Assembly: GCA_038246255.1 (NCBI GenBank)
Contig: JBBRWC010000029.1
Span: 1-34,705, forward strand
Source of the DNA: RI-242 sp038246255
GTDB taxonomy: Bacteria; Planctomycetota; UBA1135; GCA-002686595
Direction of reading: 5' to 3'
Length of the DNA: 34,705 nt
The notes beneath the pieces were generated by a model. The model saw only the letters and a program-made list of their open reading frames with translations, had not been told where the DNA came from and ran no database searches. Shown piece after piece: positions 22,688 to 29,573 of this stretch. The first letter of the stretch is position 1. Each line of letters starts with the position of its first letter. Position numbers and translations under genes: made by a program.

Positions 22688-23795
22688 CGCCCAGTGGCGG
22701 GCCGCGGAGCCGCGCTCCGTCGATGGCCCGTGGCCCGCGGTCGCGATCGTCGCGCGCGGGGGCACAGGGGGTAGCTCCAGCGCCGCAGCCGAGGTCGCCC
22801 TCGCGCTCGCAGCGTCCGGTCGGCGGACCGCGGTGTTCTCCCGCGACCCCATCCCGCGCCTAGGGCCCCTGCCGGGGGAGGCCGCGGGATCCGACGGCGG
22901 GGGCGCCGCGAATCCGCTGGCAGTGCTTGCACTGCTCGCGGAGCCCGGTCCACAGCTCGAGGAAGCGCTCCACCGCGAACACCGCCGCGCGCCCTTCGAC
23001 ATCGTGCATGTGCACTTTGGAGGGCCACATCTTTGCGACGCCGTCCGTTTTGTCACCCGCGCCACCCCGCGGCCCGCGTTGGTCTTGACCCTCCACGGGA
23101 GCGACGTCCATGCCCACCGCCTGGGCGCGGCCAGGCTCGAAACTTCGCAATGCGACGCCGTCGCGGTGCCGTCCAACTGGCTCCAAGGACAGTGCGACGA
23201 CCTGTTCGACGACATCCAGGTGGTGCCCAACTTCCTGGATGCGGCGCGGTGGGGCACGGGCGACAACCCACTGTTACGCGCCCGCGGCGAGCGGTTGATG
23301 TTCGCGGGACACCTCGAACCCTGGAAGGGGCCCGATGTCCTGGTGGCGGCCCTTTTGCAGCTCGCGGGGCGCGCCGTCGTGCTCGACGTCCTAGGGGACG
23401 GCAGCTTGGCTCAATCCCTCGCGCACGCCGCCGACCCGCGGGTGCGTTTTTGGGGCGCCGTGCCCCTCGGACCGGCGCGCCTGGGTGCGGCGGACCTCTA
23501 CATCGTCCCGAGCCGTCGTGAGGCGTTTGGCATGGGAGCCCTGGAAGCGATGGCCCGCGGGGTGCCGGTGGTGGCGTCGGCGGTCGGGGGGTTGCGGGAC
23601 CTCGTCGCACCCGTGGGGACGCTCGTCGAACCCGGCGACCCCCGGGCGCTCGCCGAAGCGGTCGCGGCGTGCCTCGATGACCGCCCTGCGCGGATCCGAT
23701 CCGCTTCGGACGGACTGGCCCTCGTGCGCGAGAAGTACGATCGCGACCCGGGACTCGCCCGGCACCTTCGTTTGTACGCCTGCCGCCGCGACTGA
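22668..23795 (+). CDS. bshA: BshA-like GT4 glycosyltransferase
   Basis: This protein of about 375 residues, starting from a GTG at 22668 that overlaps the parA end by 20 bases, is a GT-B fold enzyme. BshA makes GlcNAc-malate from UDP-GlcNAc and L-malate. Supporting parts are GGSSSAAAEVALAL near the N-terminus, HVHFGGPHLCDA, LTLHGSDVHAHRLGA, DAVAVPSNWL, VVPNFLDAARW and FAGHLEPWKGPDVL. The donor region has SRREAFGMGALEAMA, with the E-x7-E pair. The motif order and the VPNFLD box resemble BshA, and bshB1 and bshC are next door, but some BshA signature residues are not exact. GT4 membership is firm; the BshA name is likely. Confidence 0.72.
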   Translation: MAPPPVDAQWRAAEPRSVDGPWPAVAIVARGGTGGSSSAAAEVALALAASGRRTAVFSRDPIPRLGPLPGEAAGSDGGGAANPLAVLALLAEPGPQLEEALHREHRRAPFDIVHVHFGGPHLCDAVRFVTRATPRPALVLTLHGSDVHAHRLGAARLETSQCDAVAVPSNWLQGQCDDLFDDIQVVPNFLDAARWGTGDNPLLRARGERLMFAGHLEPWKGPDVLVAALLQLAGRAVVLDVLGDGSLAQSLAHAADPRVRFWGAVPLGPARLGAADLYIVPSRREAFGMGALEAMARGVPVVASAVGGLRDLVAPVGTLVEPGDPRALAEAVAACLDDRPARIRSASDGLALVREKYDRDPGLARHLRLYACRRD

Positions 23796-23809
23796 CGGCA
23801 CCCGCCACC

Positions 23810-25000
23810 ATGCGTGTCTACCTCGACCACAACGCCACCACGCCCCTGCGCGCCGAGGCGCGCGATGCATGGCTCGCGGCGGTCGACCGCGGCCTTGGCA
23901 ATCCCTCGAGCTTGCACCGCCGCGGCCGGCTTGCGCGCCAGTGCATCGACGACGCCCGAGAGCGCATCGCAGCAGCGCTTGGCGTGCACGAGGAAGAGAT
24001 CGTATTCACCTCGGGCGGCACCGAAGCAATCCACCTGGCCGTCGCAGGGCACCTTGCGACCCGGGAGCGCGGCGCGGCGCTCGCGAGTCCAGGCACCGAG
24101 CACGCCGCGGTGCGCGAATGTGCGGCCAAGATGGAAGAGCGGGGGCACCCCCACCGCGTGCTGCGTGTGGACGGCGAGGGAGAGCTCGATCCCGCGCAAC
24201 TCCGCGACCTGGCGTCCGCACCCGAACTCGCGCTCGTCGCCCTATCGGCGGGCAACCACGAGGCGGGGACAGTCCATGACCTCGGCCTGGCCCGCCAGGC
24301 GATCGGGAGCGGTCCGTCCCGGCCGATCCTGTTCGCGGACGGGGTCCAGGCGCTTGGCCGGGTGCCGCTGGACATTCGCGGCTGGGGCATCGACCTTGCG
24401 GCGTTCTCGGCGCACAAAGTCGGGGGGCCACTGGGATTGGGGGTGCTCTTCGCACGCCGCGGGATCGCTCTTGCGCCGCTGCGACACGGCGGCGCGCAGG
24501 AACGCGGCCTGCGTCCGGGCACGGAGGACGCGCCCTCGATCGCCGCCGCCGCGGTGGCGATCGAACTCGCGGTCGTGGAGCAAGCCGCCTACCGCGAACG
24601 TGTGGGTGCGCTCGCGCGCGACCTGTGGGACGCACTGCGCGTGCGCATCCCCGGCATCCACCTCGCCGGCCCGCCGCTCGAGCGCGAACGGCGGCTGCCG
24701 AACACCCTGTGTGTGCTGTTGCCGGAGCTCGGCGGACCACCCGCGGACGGGAAGATGGTGGTGATGCGCTGTGACCTCGACGGCCTTGAGGTGAGCGCGG
24801 GCTCCGCATGCGCAAGCGGCTCACTCGAACCTTCACCGGTGTTGCTCGCGCTCGGACACAGCGAGAGCCGCGCACGCTCCGCACTGCGTCTCTCCCTCGG
24901 ACGAGGAACGCGCGGGGAAGAATGTCAACGGGCTGCGGACATTCTGGTGTCGGTTTTGGTCCCGTCGCACGCAACCCGCGACGGCGCCGACCCGTTGTGA
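23810..25000 (+). CDS. Cysteine desulfurase (NifS/IscS-like)
   Basis: This 396-residue PLP enzyme would remove sulfur from cysteine for Fe-S or thiol use. It has YLDHNATTPL, TSGGTEAIHLA, H98 in TEHAAV, FADGVQALG (D177, Q180) and the PLP-lysine K203 in FSAHKVGGPLG. The RPGTED motif follows, and the catalytic loop SAGSACASGS has C334. The usual NNE motif reads GNHEAGT. It starts 14 bases after the bshA-like stop, so co-transcription with the bacillithiol genes is likely. The last gene before the origin region; a 414-bp gap separates it from dnaA. Confidence 0.92.
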   Translation: MRVYLDHNATTPLRAEARDAWLAAVDRGLGNPSSLHRRGRLARQCIDDARERIAAALGVHEEEIVFTSGGTEAIHLAVAGHLATRERGAALASPGTEHAAVRECAAKMEERGHPHRVLRVDGEGELDPAQLRDLASAPELALVALSAGNHEAGTVHDLGLARQAIGSGPSRPILFADGVQALGRVPLDIRGWGIDLAAFSAHKVGGPLGLGVLFARRGIALAPLRHGGAQERGLRPGTEDAPSIAAAAVAIELAVVEQAAYRERVGALARDLWDALRVRIPGIHLAGPPLERERRLPNTLCVLLPELGGPPADGKMVVMRCDLDGLEVSAGSACASGSLEPSPVLLALGHSESRARSALRLSLGRGTRGEECQRAADILVSVLVPSHATRDGADPL

Positions 25001-25031
25001 AGAACGCGCAGGTCTTTGGGGATATCTGCCG

Positions 25032-25060
25032 TTGACCCCCTTCGGGGCCGGCTCTCTAAT
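25032..25060 (+). promoter_or_regulatory. Strong-looking sigma-70 promoter upstream of dnaA
   Basis: TTGACC (25032-25037) and TCTAAT (25055-25060) are separated by exactly 17 bases. Each matches the sigma-70 consensus at five of six positions. Transcription would start near 25067 and give a dnaA leader of about 350 bases. It is the best -35/-10 pair I found in the window. Confidence 0.6.
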
Positions 25061-25160
25061 GCCCCAGCACGGTCGCTTCGCGCACGGGAGTCCGCCACCC
25101 ACCGGGTTCGGCCAAGCCGTCGCGCAAACCGCGCGGCACGTCCACTTCCAACGCGCCTCC

Positions 25161-25212
25161 ACGGCGCCTTTTCACGGCGCCTTTCTACGGCGCCTTTCTA
25201 CGGCGCCTTTCT
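25161..25212 (+). repeat. Four 13-bp tandem repeats in the dnaA leader
   Basis: Four adjacent 13-mers: ACGGCGCCTTTTC once, then ACGGCGCCTTTCT three times. Each contains GGCGCC, a palindrome. A partial unit precedes them (25151-25160). They lie in the region between the promoter and the dnaA start and could be iteron-like binding sites. They are not AT-rich, so are unlike E. coli DUE 13-mers. Confidence 0.88.
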
Positions 25213-25303
25213 TTGGCCACGCCGCCCTTCCGCATCCGTGCGGCCGAACGCTTCCATCCCGCGCGAGGGCGCACACACCGCGGGCGCGCGATCGACCGCG
25301 ACC

Positions 25304-25312
25304 TGATCCACA
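25304..25312 (+). promoter_or_regulatory. DnaA-box-like site in the dnaA leader
   Basis: TGATCCACA matches the DnaA box TTATCCACA at eight of nine positions. It lies 103 bases before dnaA and could give autoregulation, but a single site can be chance. Confidence 0.4.
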
Positions 25313-25414
25313 GCACGCCTCCCGGGGAAGTCGCCACGCGGCGGCCCCGCGGGACCCCCGCCGAAACCCACCACCCAGCTGCGTCCCCGCGGCCCGGGTC
25401 CCTTCCCGAACGGC

Positions 25415-27076
25415 ATGTCGCCCTTAAATCCACACCGCCATCCCGACGACGAACCGCCCGCGCTCCGCACTCCCGAGTCCGGCGCCAACGGCTCCACGCC
25501 CTCTGCGGCTCGCCCGTCCGTTGGACTGCACACGCTGGACGAAGGAGCCGCCCTCGGATCCGCGCCGGCAATCCCGGTCGACGACCGCCCGCTCCCGGGC
25601 CCGCCGGTGCGCAGTGCCAAGGAACTGGAGCCCCTTTGGAACGCCATTTTGGACGTGATCTCGCGCCAGGTTCAGCGCGAGCAGTTCGAAACCTGGTTCC
25701 CCGCTACCGCACTGCGCGCGGCGGACGAGCGCCGCGTGACTATCGCGGTCGTCAACGGTTTTAAGGCGGAGTGGCTGCAAAAGTACTACCGCGCGGTCAT
25801 CGAACGCGCGGTCGCCGAGGTCCTCGGCCCCAACCACGACATCCAATTCGTGGTGGATCCCGAGTTGCACCTCCAGACGCGCCTCCTCCAGGAGAACAGC
25901 GCAGCAAACAGCGCAGCGAACGGCTCTGGCGGGCAGGGTTCGACCAGCGGCAGCTCCCACTCTCGCAATCCCGAGGGTGGCGTGCTGCTGTCCATGCAGG
26001 GTCGCACCGCGCGCCAACCGGCGCCGCGCCTCGGCCTGATGTCGGCGAGCGACTTCGGCCTCAACAGCAACTACCGCTTCGAAAACTTCGTCGTCGGTCC
26101 GTGCAACCGCTTCGCGCACGCGGCGGCCTTCGGCGTCTCCGAGTCCCCGGGCAAGACGTACAACCCGTTTTTCCTGCACGGCAACGTGGGCCTCGGCAAG
26201 ACGCACTTGATGCAGTCGCTGTGCCACGCGCTGCTCGAGCGCGATCCGAACATCGCGATCCTCTACCTGTCCTGCGAAACGTTCGTCAACCACTTCATCA
26301 GCGCGCTCGAAAACGGCGACCTGCAGAAGTTCCGCAACAAGTACCGCAACGTCGACGTCCTGGTTGTGGACGACATCCATCTGCTCGCGAACAAGGAGCG
26401 CACGCAGGAGGAGTTTTTCCACACATTCAACACGCTCTACAACGCGGGCAAGCAGATCGTTCTGTCCTCCGACAGCCCGCCGAAGGACATCCCGAGCCTG
26501 CAGGGAAGGCTTGTGTCGCGCTTCAAATGGGGCCTCGTCACCGAACTCGAGCCACCGTGTTACGAGACGCGCATGGCGATCCTCAAGCGCAAGAGCCGCG
26601 AGCGCGGGGCAGAGCTGCCCGACGACGTTGCGCGCCTGCTCGCGGAGCGCATCGACAACAACGTGCGTGAACTCGAAGGCGCGGTGACGAAGGTGCTCGG
26701 TTTTGCGGGCCTCGCGAAGTTGCCGGTCACCGTCGAGCTCGCGCGGGAATGCCTGCGCGACGTCTTCACGCAACGCCACGGCACACCGACCGTCGAGGAC
26801 GTCCTGCGCATCGTCACCGAGCATTTCGGCGTGCGGCTGTCCGACATCCAATCGCGCAAACGCACCGCCCAGATCGCCCATGCCCGTCAAGTGGGCATGT
26901 ACCTCACGCGCCAGGTCACGCGCCTGTCCCTTGAGGAGATCGGCGGGTTCTTCGGCGGTCGCGACCACACCACCGTCCTGTACGCGATCCAAAAGGTCTC
27001 GGCAGCGGCGAAGTCCGAAGCCGACGCCCAGGACGTGGTGGGTGAACTCCTCGCGCGCCTGCGCGGCCGGAGCTGA
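25415..27076 (+). CDS. dnaA: Chromosomal replication initiator DnaA
   Basis: This 553-residue initiator opens oriC as an ATP-bound filament. Domain I is at about 70-150 (LWNAILDVISRQVQREQFETWFPATAL). A linker rich in Ser/Asn/Gly (160-200) follows. Domain III has Walker A GNVGLGKTH (256-264) and Walker B VLVVDDIHLL (315-324). Domain IV ends with the signature GGRDHTTVLYAIQKV. The N-terminus has about 65 extra residues, low in complexity; the GTG at 25607 (residue 65) could be the real start. No ribosome binding site is clear at 25415. The upstream leader contains a promoter, 13-bp repeats and a DnaA-box-like site. Confidence 0.96.
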   Translation: MSPLNPHRHPDDEPPALRTPESGANGSTPSAARPSVGLHTLDEGAALGSAPAIPVDDRPLPGPPVRSAKELEPLWNAILDVISRQVQREQFETWFPATALRAADERRVTIAVVNGFKAEWLQKYYRAVIERAVAEVLGPNHDIQFVVDPELHLQTRLLQENSAANSAANGSGGQGSTSGSSHSRNPEGGVLLSMQGRTARQPAPRLGLMSASDFGLNSNYRFENFVVGPCNRFAHAAAFGVSESPGKTYNPFFLHGNVGLGKTHLMQSLCHALLERDPNIAILYLSCETFVNHFISALENGDLQKFRNKYRNVDVLVVDDIHLLANKERTQEEFFHTFNTLYNAGKQIVLSSDSPPKDIPSLQGRLVSRFKWGLVTELEPPCYETRMAILKRKSRERGAELPDDVARLLAERIDNNVRELEGAVTKVLGFAGLAKLPVTVELARECLRDVFTQRHGTPTVEDVLRIVTEHFGVRLSDIQSRKRTAQIAHARQVGMYLTRQVTRLSLEEIGGFFGGRDHTTVLYAIQKVSAAAKSEADAQDVVGELLARLRGRS

Positions 27077-27149
27077 CTCTCCCGCGCCGCCGCGAACTTT
27101 CCCGGGTCGCGGCGGCCAAAAGAAGTGCGCAAAACGCCCGCCCGCTCAG

Positions 27150-27218
27150 CGGACGGGGGTCCCCCGTCCGAGGGGCGTTCGTCCCCGCTAAAACCCCGCC
27201 GCTGCGTCCCTGCGGCGG
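27150..27218 (+). terminator. Two strong hairpins after dnaA
   Basis: CGGACGGGGG/CCCCCGTCCG (27150-27159 and 27161-27170, ten bases each side of one T) form a near-perfect palindrome, enclosed by AACGCCC (27134-27140) and GGGCGTT (27173-27179). CCGCCGC/GCGGCGG (27196-27202 and 27212-27218) forms a second stem. No T tract follows. They could end the dnaA transcript or structure the origin region. Confidence 0.45.
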
Positions 27219-27661
27219 CCCAACCACACGTCTTGGGGCTGCTCGGATCGCCGCAGGCAGCCCGTACTGACCGAGCGCTCGGCCGCGCACCCCTGCGGCG
27301 CTCCCAAAGGGCCGTCAAACCGGCTCGGGAACCCGTTCCGGACGGGAAGAAGGGCCCGCCAAACCTTAGACTAGTCGGTGGCCGCGACACCGCCGGAGGC
27401 CCCCTCCGCAGGACGTTGCCGGGCCCCGCGGCTGCCCCCCTCCCCGCGCTCCAACCCAAGGGAGCAGGGACGCACCGTGCTATCCACGGCATCCGCAGCG
27501 CCGATCTTCCGACTCGTTCGTCACCGCGGCGCCCTGGGAACGGTCCCATTCACAGCTCCCTCCATTCCATCCTCGCCGCCACCCTCTCGATGCAGCCCGA
27601 CGGACCCCAGTTTCGCGCCGCGCCCAAACGGATTGCATCGGCCGTGGGCTCTGTGCAGTGG

Positions 27662-27820
27662 GGTGCACAAGGTGATCGCGCGCACGGTCGCCGCTCTGCA
27701 CAACCTGTCAGCCAGATGTGCACAAGTGGCCCGCAACCGGTGCGCGGAATGGGGATCCGCGACCGTGTTATGCACCTTCAAAGCGTGTCGACCACCGCGA
27801 CCGACGGGGGCCGTGCACAA
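27662..27820. promoter_or_regulatory. Cluster of DnaA-box-like sites
   Basis: On the minus strand, TTGTGCACC (27662-27670), TTGTGCACA (27717-27725) and TTGTGCACG (27812-27820) recur, with a weaker TTGTGCAGA (27695-27703). On the plus strand, TTATGCACC lies at 27768-27776. They fit a relaxed TT(A/G)TnCACA box. The density, four or five in 160 bases, is high, and the GTGCAC core recurs, but no site is a perfect TTATCCACA. Confidence 0.5.
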
Positions 27821-28054
27821 GCCCGCACAACTACCCACGCCGTCCACCGGTTCTCCACCGTGCCAGCCGCGCCCTCCACATGCACCCCAGTGACGCAAGT
27901 CCAGCCTACGGCGGCCTTAAGGCATTCCAGTCTGCGGCCCTCCACGATTTCGGGGCCCCTAGATGACTGTGATGAATCTTCTTTTGTCTTTCTATCCCCA
28001 AAGCGGAGCACGCCTGCGCGGTGCCGCTCTCCCCACGTCTTGGAGCCCTAGAGC

Positions 28055-29155
28055 ATGAAGGTCCTGTGCGATCGCGAACGACTGCGCGAAGGCCTCGCGC
28101 TGGTGAACAGCGTCATCCCCACCAAGGCGACCCGGCCGGCCATCGAGAACGTGCTGCTTGTCGCTACAGACAACGCGCTTGAGCTCGTCGGAACGGACCT
28201 CGAGGTCTCGCTCCGCTTGCGCATCGACGACGTGAAGGTCATCGAGCCCGGGACTGTCCTTGCCCCCGGGCGCGTGACGAGCGACTTCGTGCGCGATCTG
28301 GGTGGCGAAACCGTAGAGCTGGAGCGCCAGGGCGACCAACTCATCATTACGGCGGGAGCCGACCGCTGTGAGCTGCCGACGGTCGACCCGGACGAGTACC
28401 CCGTCATCGTGCATTTTGATCCGTCGGGCGCGCTCTCCCTCCAAGCGGGAACTTTCACCAAGCTCGTCGGTCGCACGGCGTTTGCGGCTGCCCGCGAGCA
28501 GGGCCGCTACGCGATGCACGGGATCCTGACGCTGGTCGAGGACGGCATCCTGCGCATGGTGGGTACCGATGGTCGCCGCCTCGCCGTCGCCTCGAACCCG
28601 CTGGATTCCGAATCCGGCCCGCCGCGCAAAGCCATCGTGCCCACGAAGGGCATGCAGACGTTCGTGCGTGTGCTGTCGGATCCGCTCGAGCAGGTCCAGC
28701 TTCAGTTCGGCACCAACCAACTCGGCTTGAAGACCCGTCGCGCGGAGGTTTTTGCGCGCCTGATCGAAGGGGACTTCCCGCGCTACGCCGCGGTGATTCC
28801 GGCGGAGACCAACCACATGGTGGAAGCGGATCCGGAGCTCTTCGCGCGCAAGCTGCGCCTCGTGTCCAACGTGACGACCTCCGACGCGCGCGCTGTGCGC
28901 GTCGGCATCCGCTCCGACCGCATTACGCTTTACGGCCGCTCCACGAGCACCGGTCAAGCGACGTCGGAGCTCGAAGCGATCGCCAAAGGCACCGACGCAG
29001 AGATCACCTTCAACCCTGACTTCATTCTTGAGGGTCTGAAAAACTGCGAGTCCGATCGCGTGCGGCTCGAGTTCAACGAACGCACGTCGCCGGGCAAGTT
29101 CACCCTCGGAGAGAACTACGTCTACATCGTGATGCCGATCACCGTGGACGTGTGA
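28055..29155 (+). CDS. dnaN: DNA polymerase III beta sliding clamp
   Basis: This 366-residue clamp subunit has three repeated clamp folds. Visible parts are LVNSVIPTKATRPAIENVLL near the start, CELPTVDPDEYPVI (about 111-124), TDGRRLAVA, the EGDFPRYAAVIPAE motif, and the C-terminal ENYVYIVMPITVDV. Length is as usual. GGAG (28042-28045) before the ATG at 28055 may serve as the ribosome binding site. The upstream region is the likely origin. Confidence 0.96.
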   Translation: MKVLCDRERLREGLALVNSVIPTKATRPAIENVLLVATDNALELVGTDLEVSLRLRIDDVKVIEPGTVLAPGRVTSDFVRDLGGETVELERQGDQLIITAGADRCELPTVDPDEYPVIVHFDPSGALSLQAGTFTKLVGRTAFAAAREQGRYAMHGILTLVEDGILRMVGTDGRRLAVASNPLDSESGPPRKAIVPTKGMQTFVRVLSDPLEQVQLQFGTNQLGLKTRRAEVFARLIEGDFPRYAAVIPAETNHMVEADPELFARKLRLVSNVTTSDARAVRVGIRSDRITLYGRSTSTGQATSELEAIAKGTDAEITFNPDFILEGLKNCESDRVRLEFNERTSPGKFTLGENYVYIVMPITVDV

Positions 29156-29239
29156 GGCCGTGGGAAAGAACCTCGGGGAAAGGTCGGGTAAGCGCTCGAT
29201 CGGTTCCCGCTTTCTAACCGTCTCCGACTGGACACATCG

Positions 29240-29554
29240 TTGAGCGAGACCCCGCGCAAAGGACCGACACCGATCGAGGAAACCCTGGACATCGTCCTGC
29301 GGGAACTCGGCGTGCGCCAAAGTCCGACCGAAGCGCGGGTTTTTGCTGCCTTCGGTGAAGCTGCGGGTCCTGCGCTGCGTGGATGCGCTTCAACGACCCG
29401 TTACCAACGGGGCGAACTGCTCGTGGAAGTGCGGTCCGCCGCGCAACTGCACGAACTCGCCAACTTCACCGGCGCTGCGCTCCGCGAGCGCATCAATGAC
29501 CTGCTCGGCGGTCCGGTGGTCAAGAACATAGTCTTCAAGCATCAGGCGGGTTGA
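29240..29554 (+). CDS. dciA: DciA-like DUF721 protein (helicase loader)
   Basis: This 104-residue protein of the DUF721/DciA family, with start TTG at 29240, contains ETLDIVLRELG, VFAAFGEAAGPAL, the RGELLVEVRSAAQLHELANF core and ALRERINDLLG. DciA interacts with DnaB and takes the place of DnaC/DnaI in most bacteria. Its position between dnaN and gyrB supports a replication role. 84 bases separate it from dnaN; gyrB starts 19 bases after its stop. Confidence 0.85.
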   Translation: MSETPRKGPTPIEETLDIVLRELGVRQSPTEARVFAAFGEAAGPALRGCASTTRYQRGELLVEVRSAAQLHELANFTGAALRERINDLLGGPVVKNIVFKHQAG

Positions 29555-29573
29555 ATCCCGCCGCCCGAACACC

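Larger units (their letters stand above)
27077..28054. other. dnaA-dnaN intergenic region, candidate oriC
   Basis: A 978-bp stretch between dnaA and dnaN, a common oriC position. The first part has hairpins. The middle (27660-27825) has several DnaA-box-like sites. The last part (27961-28004) is about 61% A+T, unlike the surroundings, and could be the unwinding element, just 50 bases before dnaN. I see no convincing gene here; long open frames exist but look like GC-rich chance. A DnaA footprint or GC-skew switch would decide. Confidence 0.55.

Noticed and set aside
25161..25212. CRISPR array
   Set aside because: The repeats are 13 bases and have no spacers; no cas genes are near.
25424..26992. 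Minus-strand open frame (522 residues) opposite dnaA
   Set aside because: Shadow of dnaA; no independent similarity.
27125..28051. Long plus-strand open frame between dnaA and dnaN (308 residues)
   Set aside because: Composition is Arg/Pro/Ser-rich with no family motifs; it covers hairpins and DnaA-box-like sites. GC-rich DNA gives such frames by chance.
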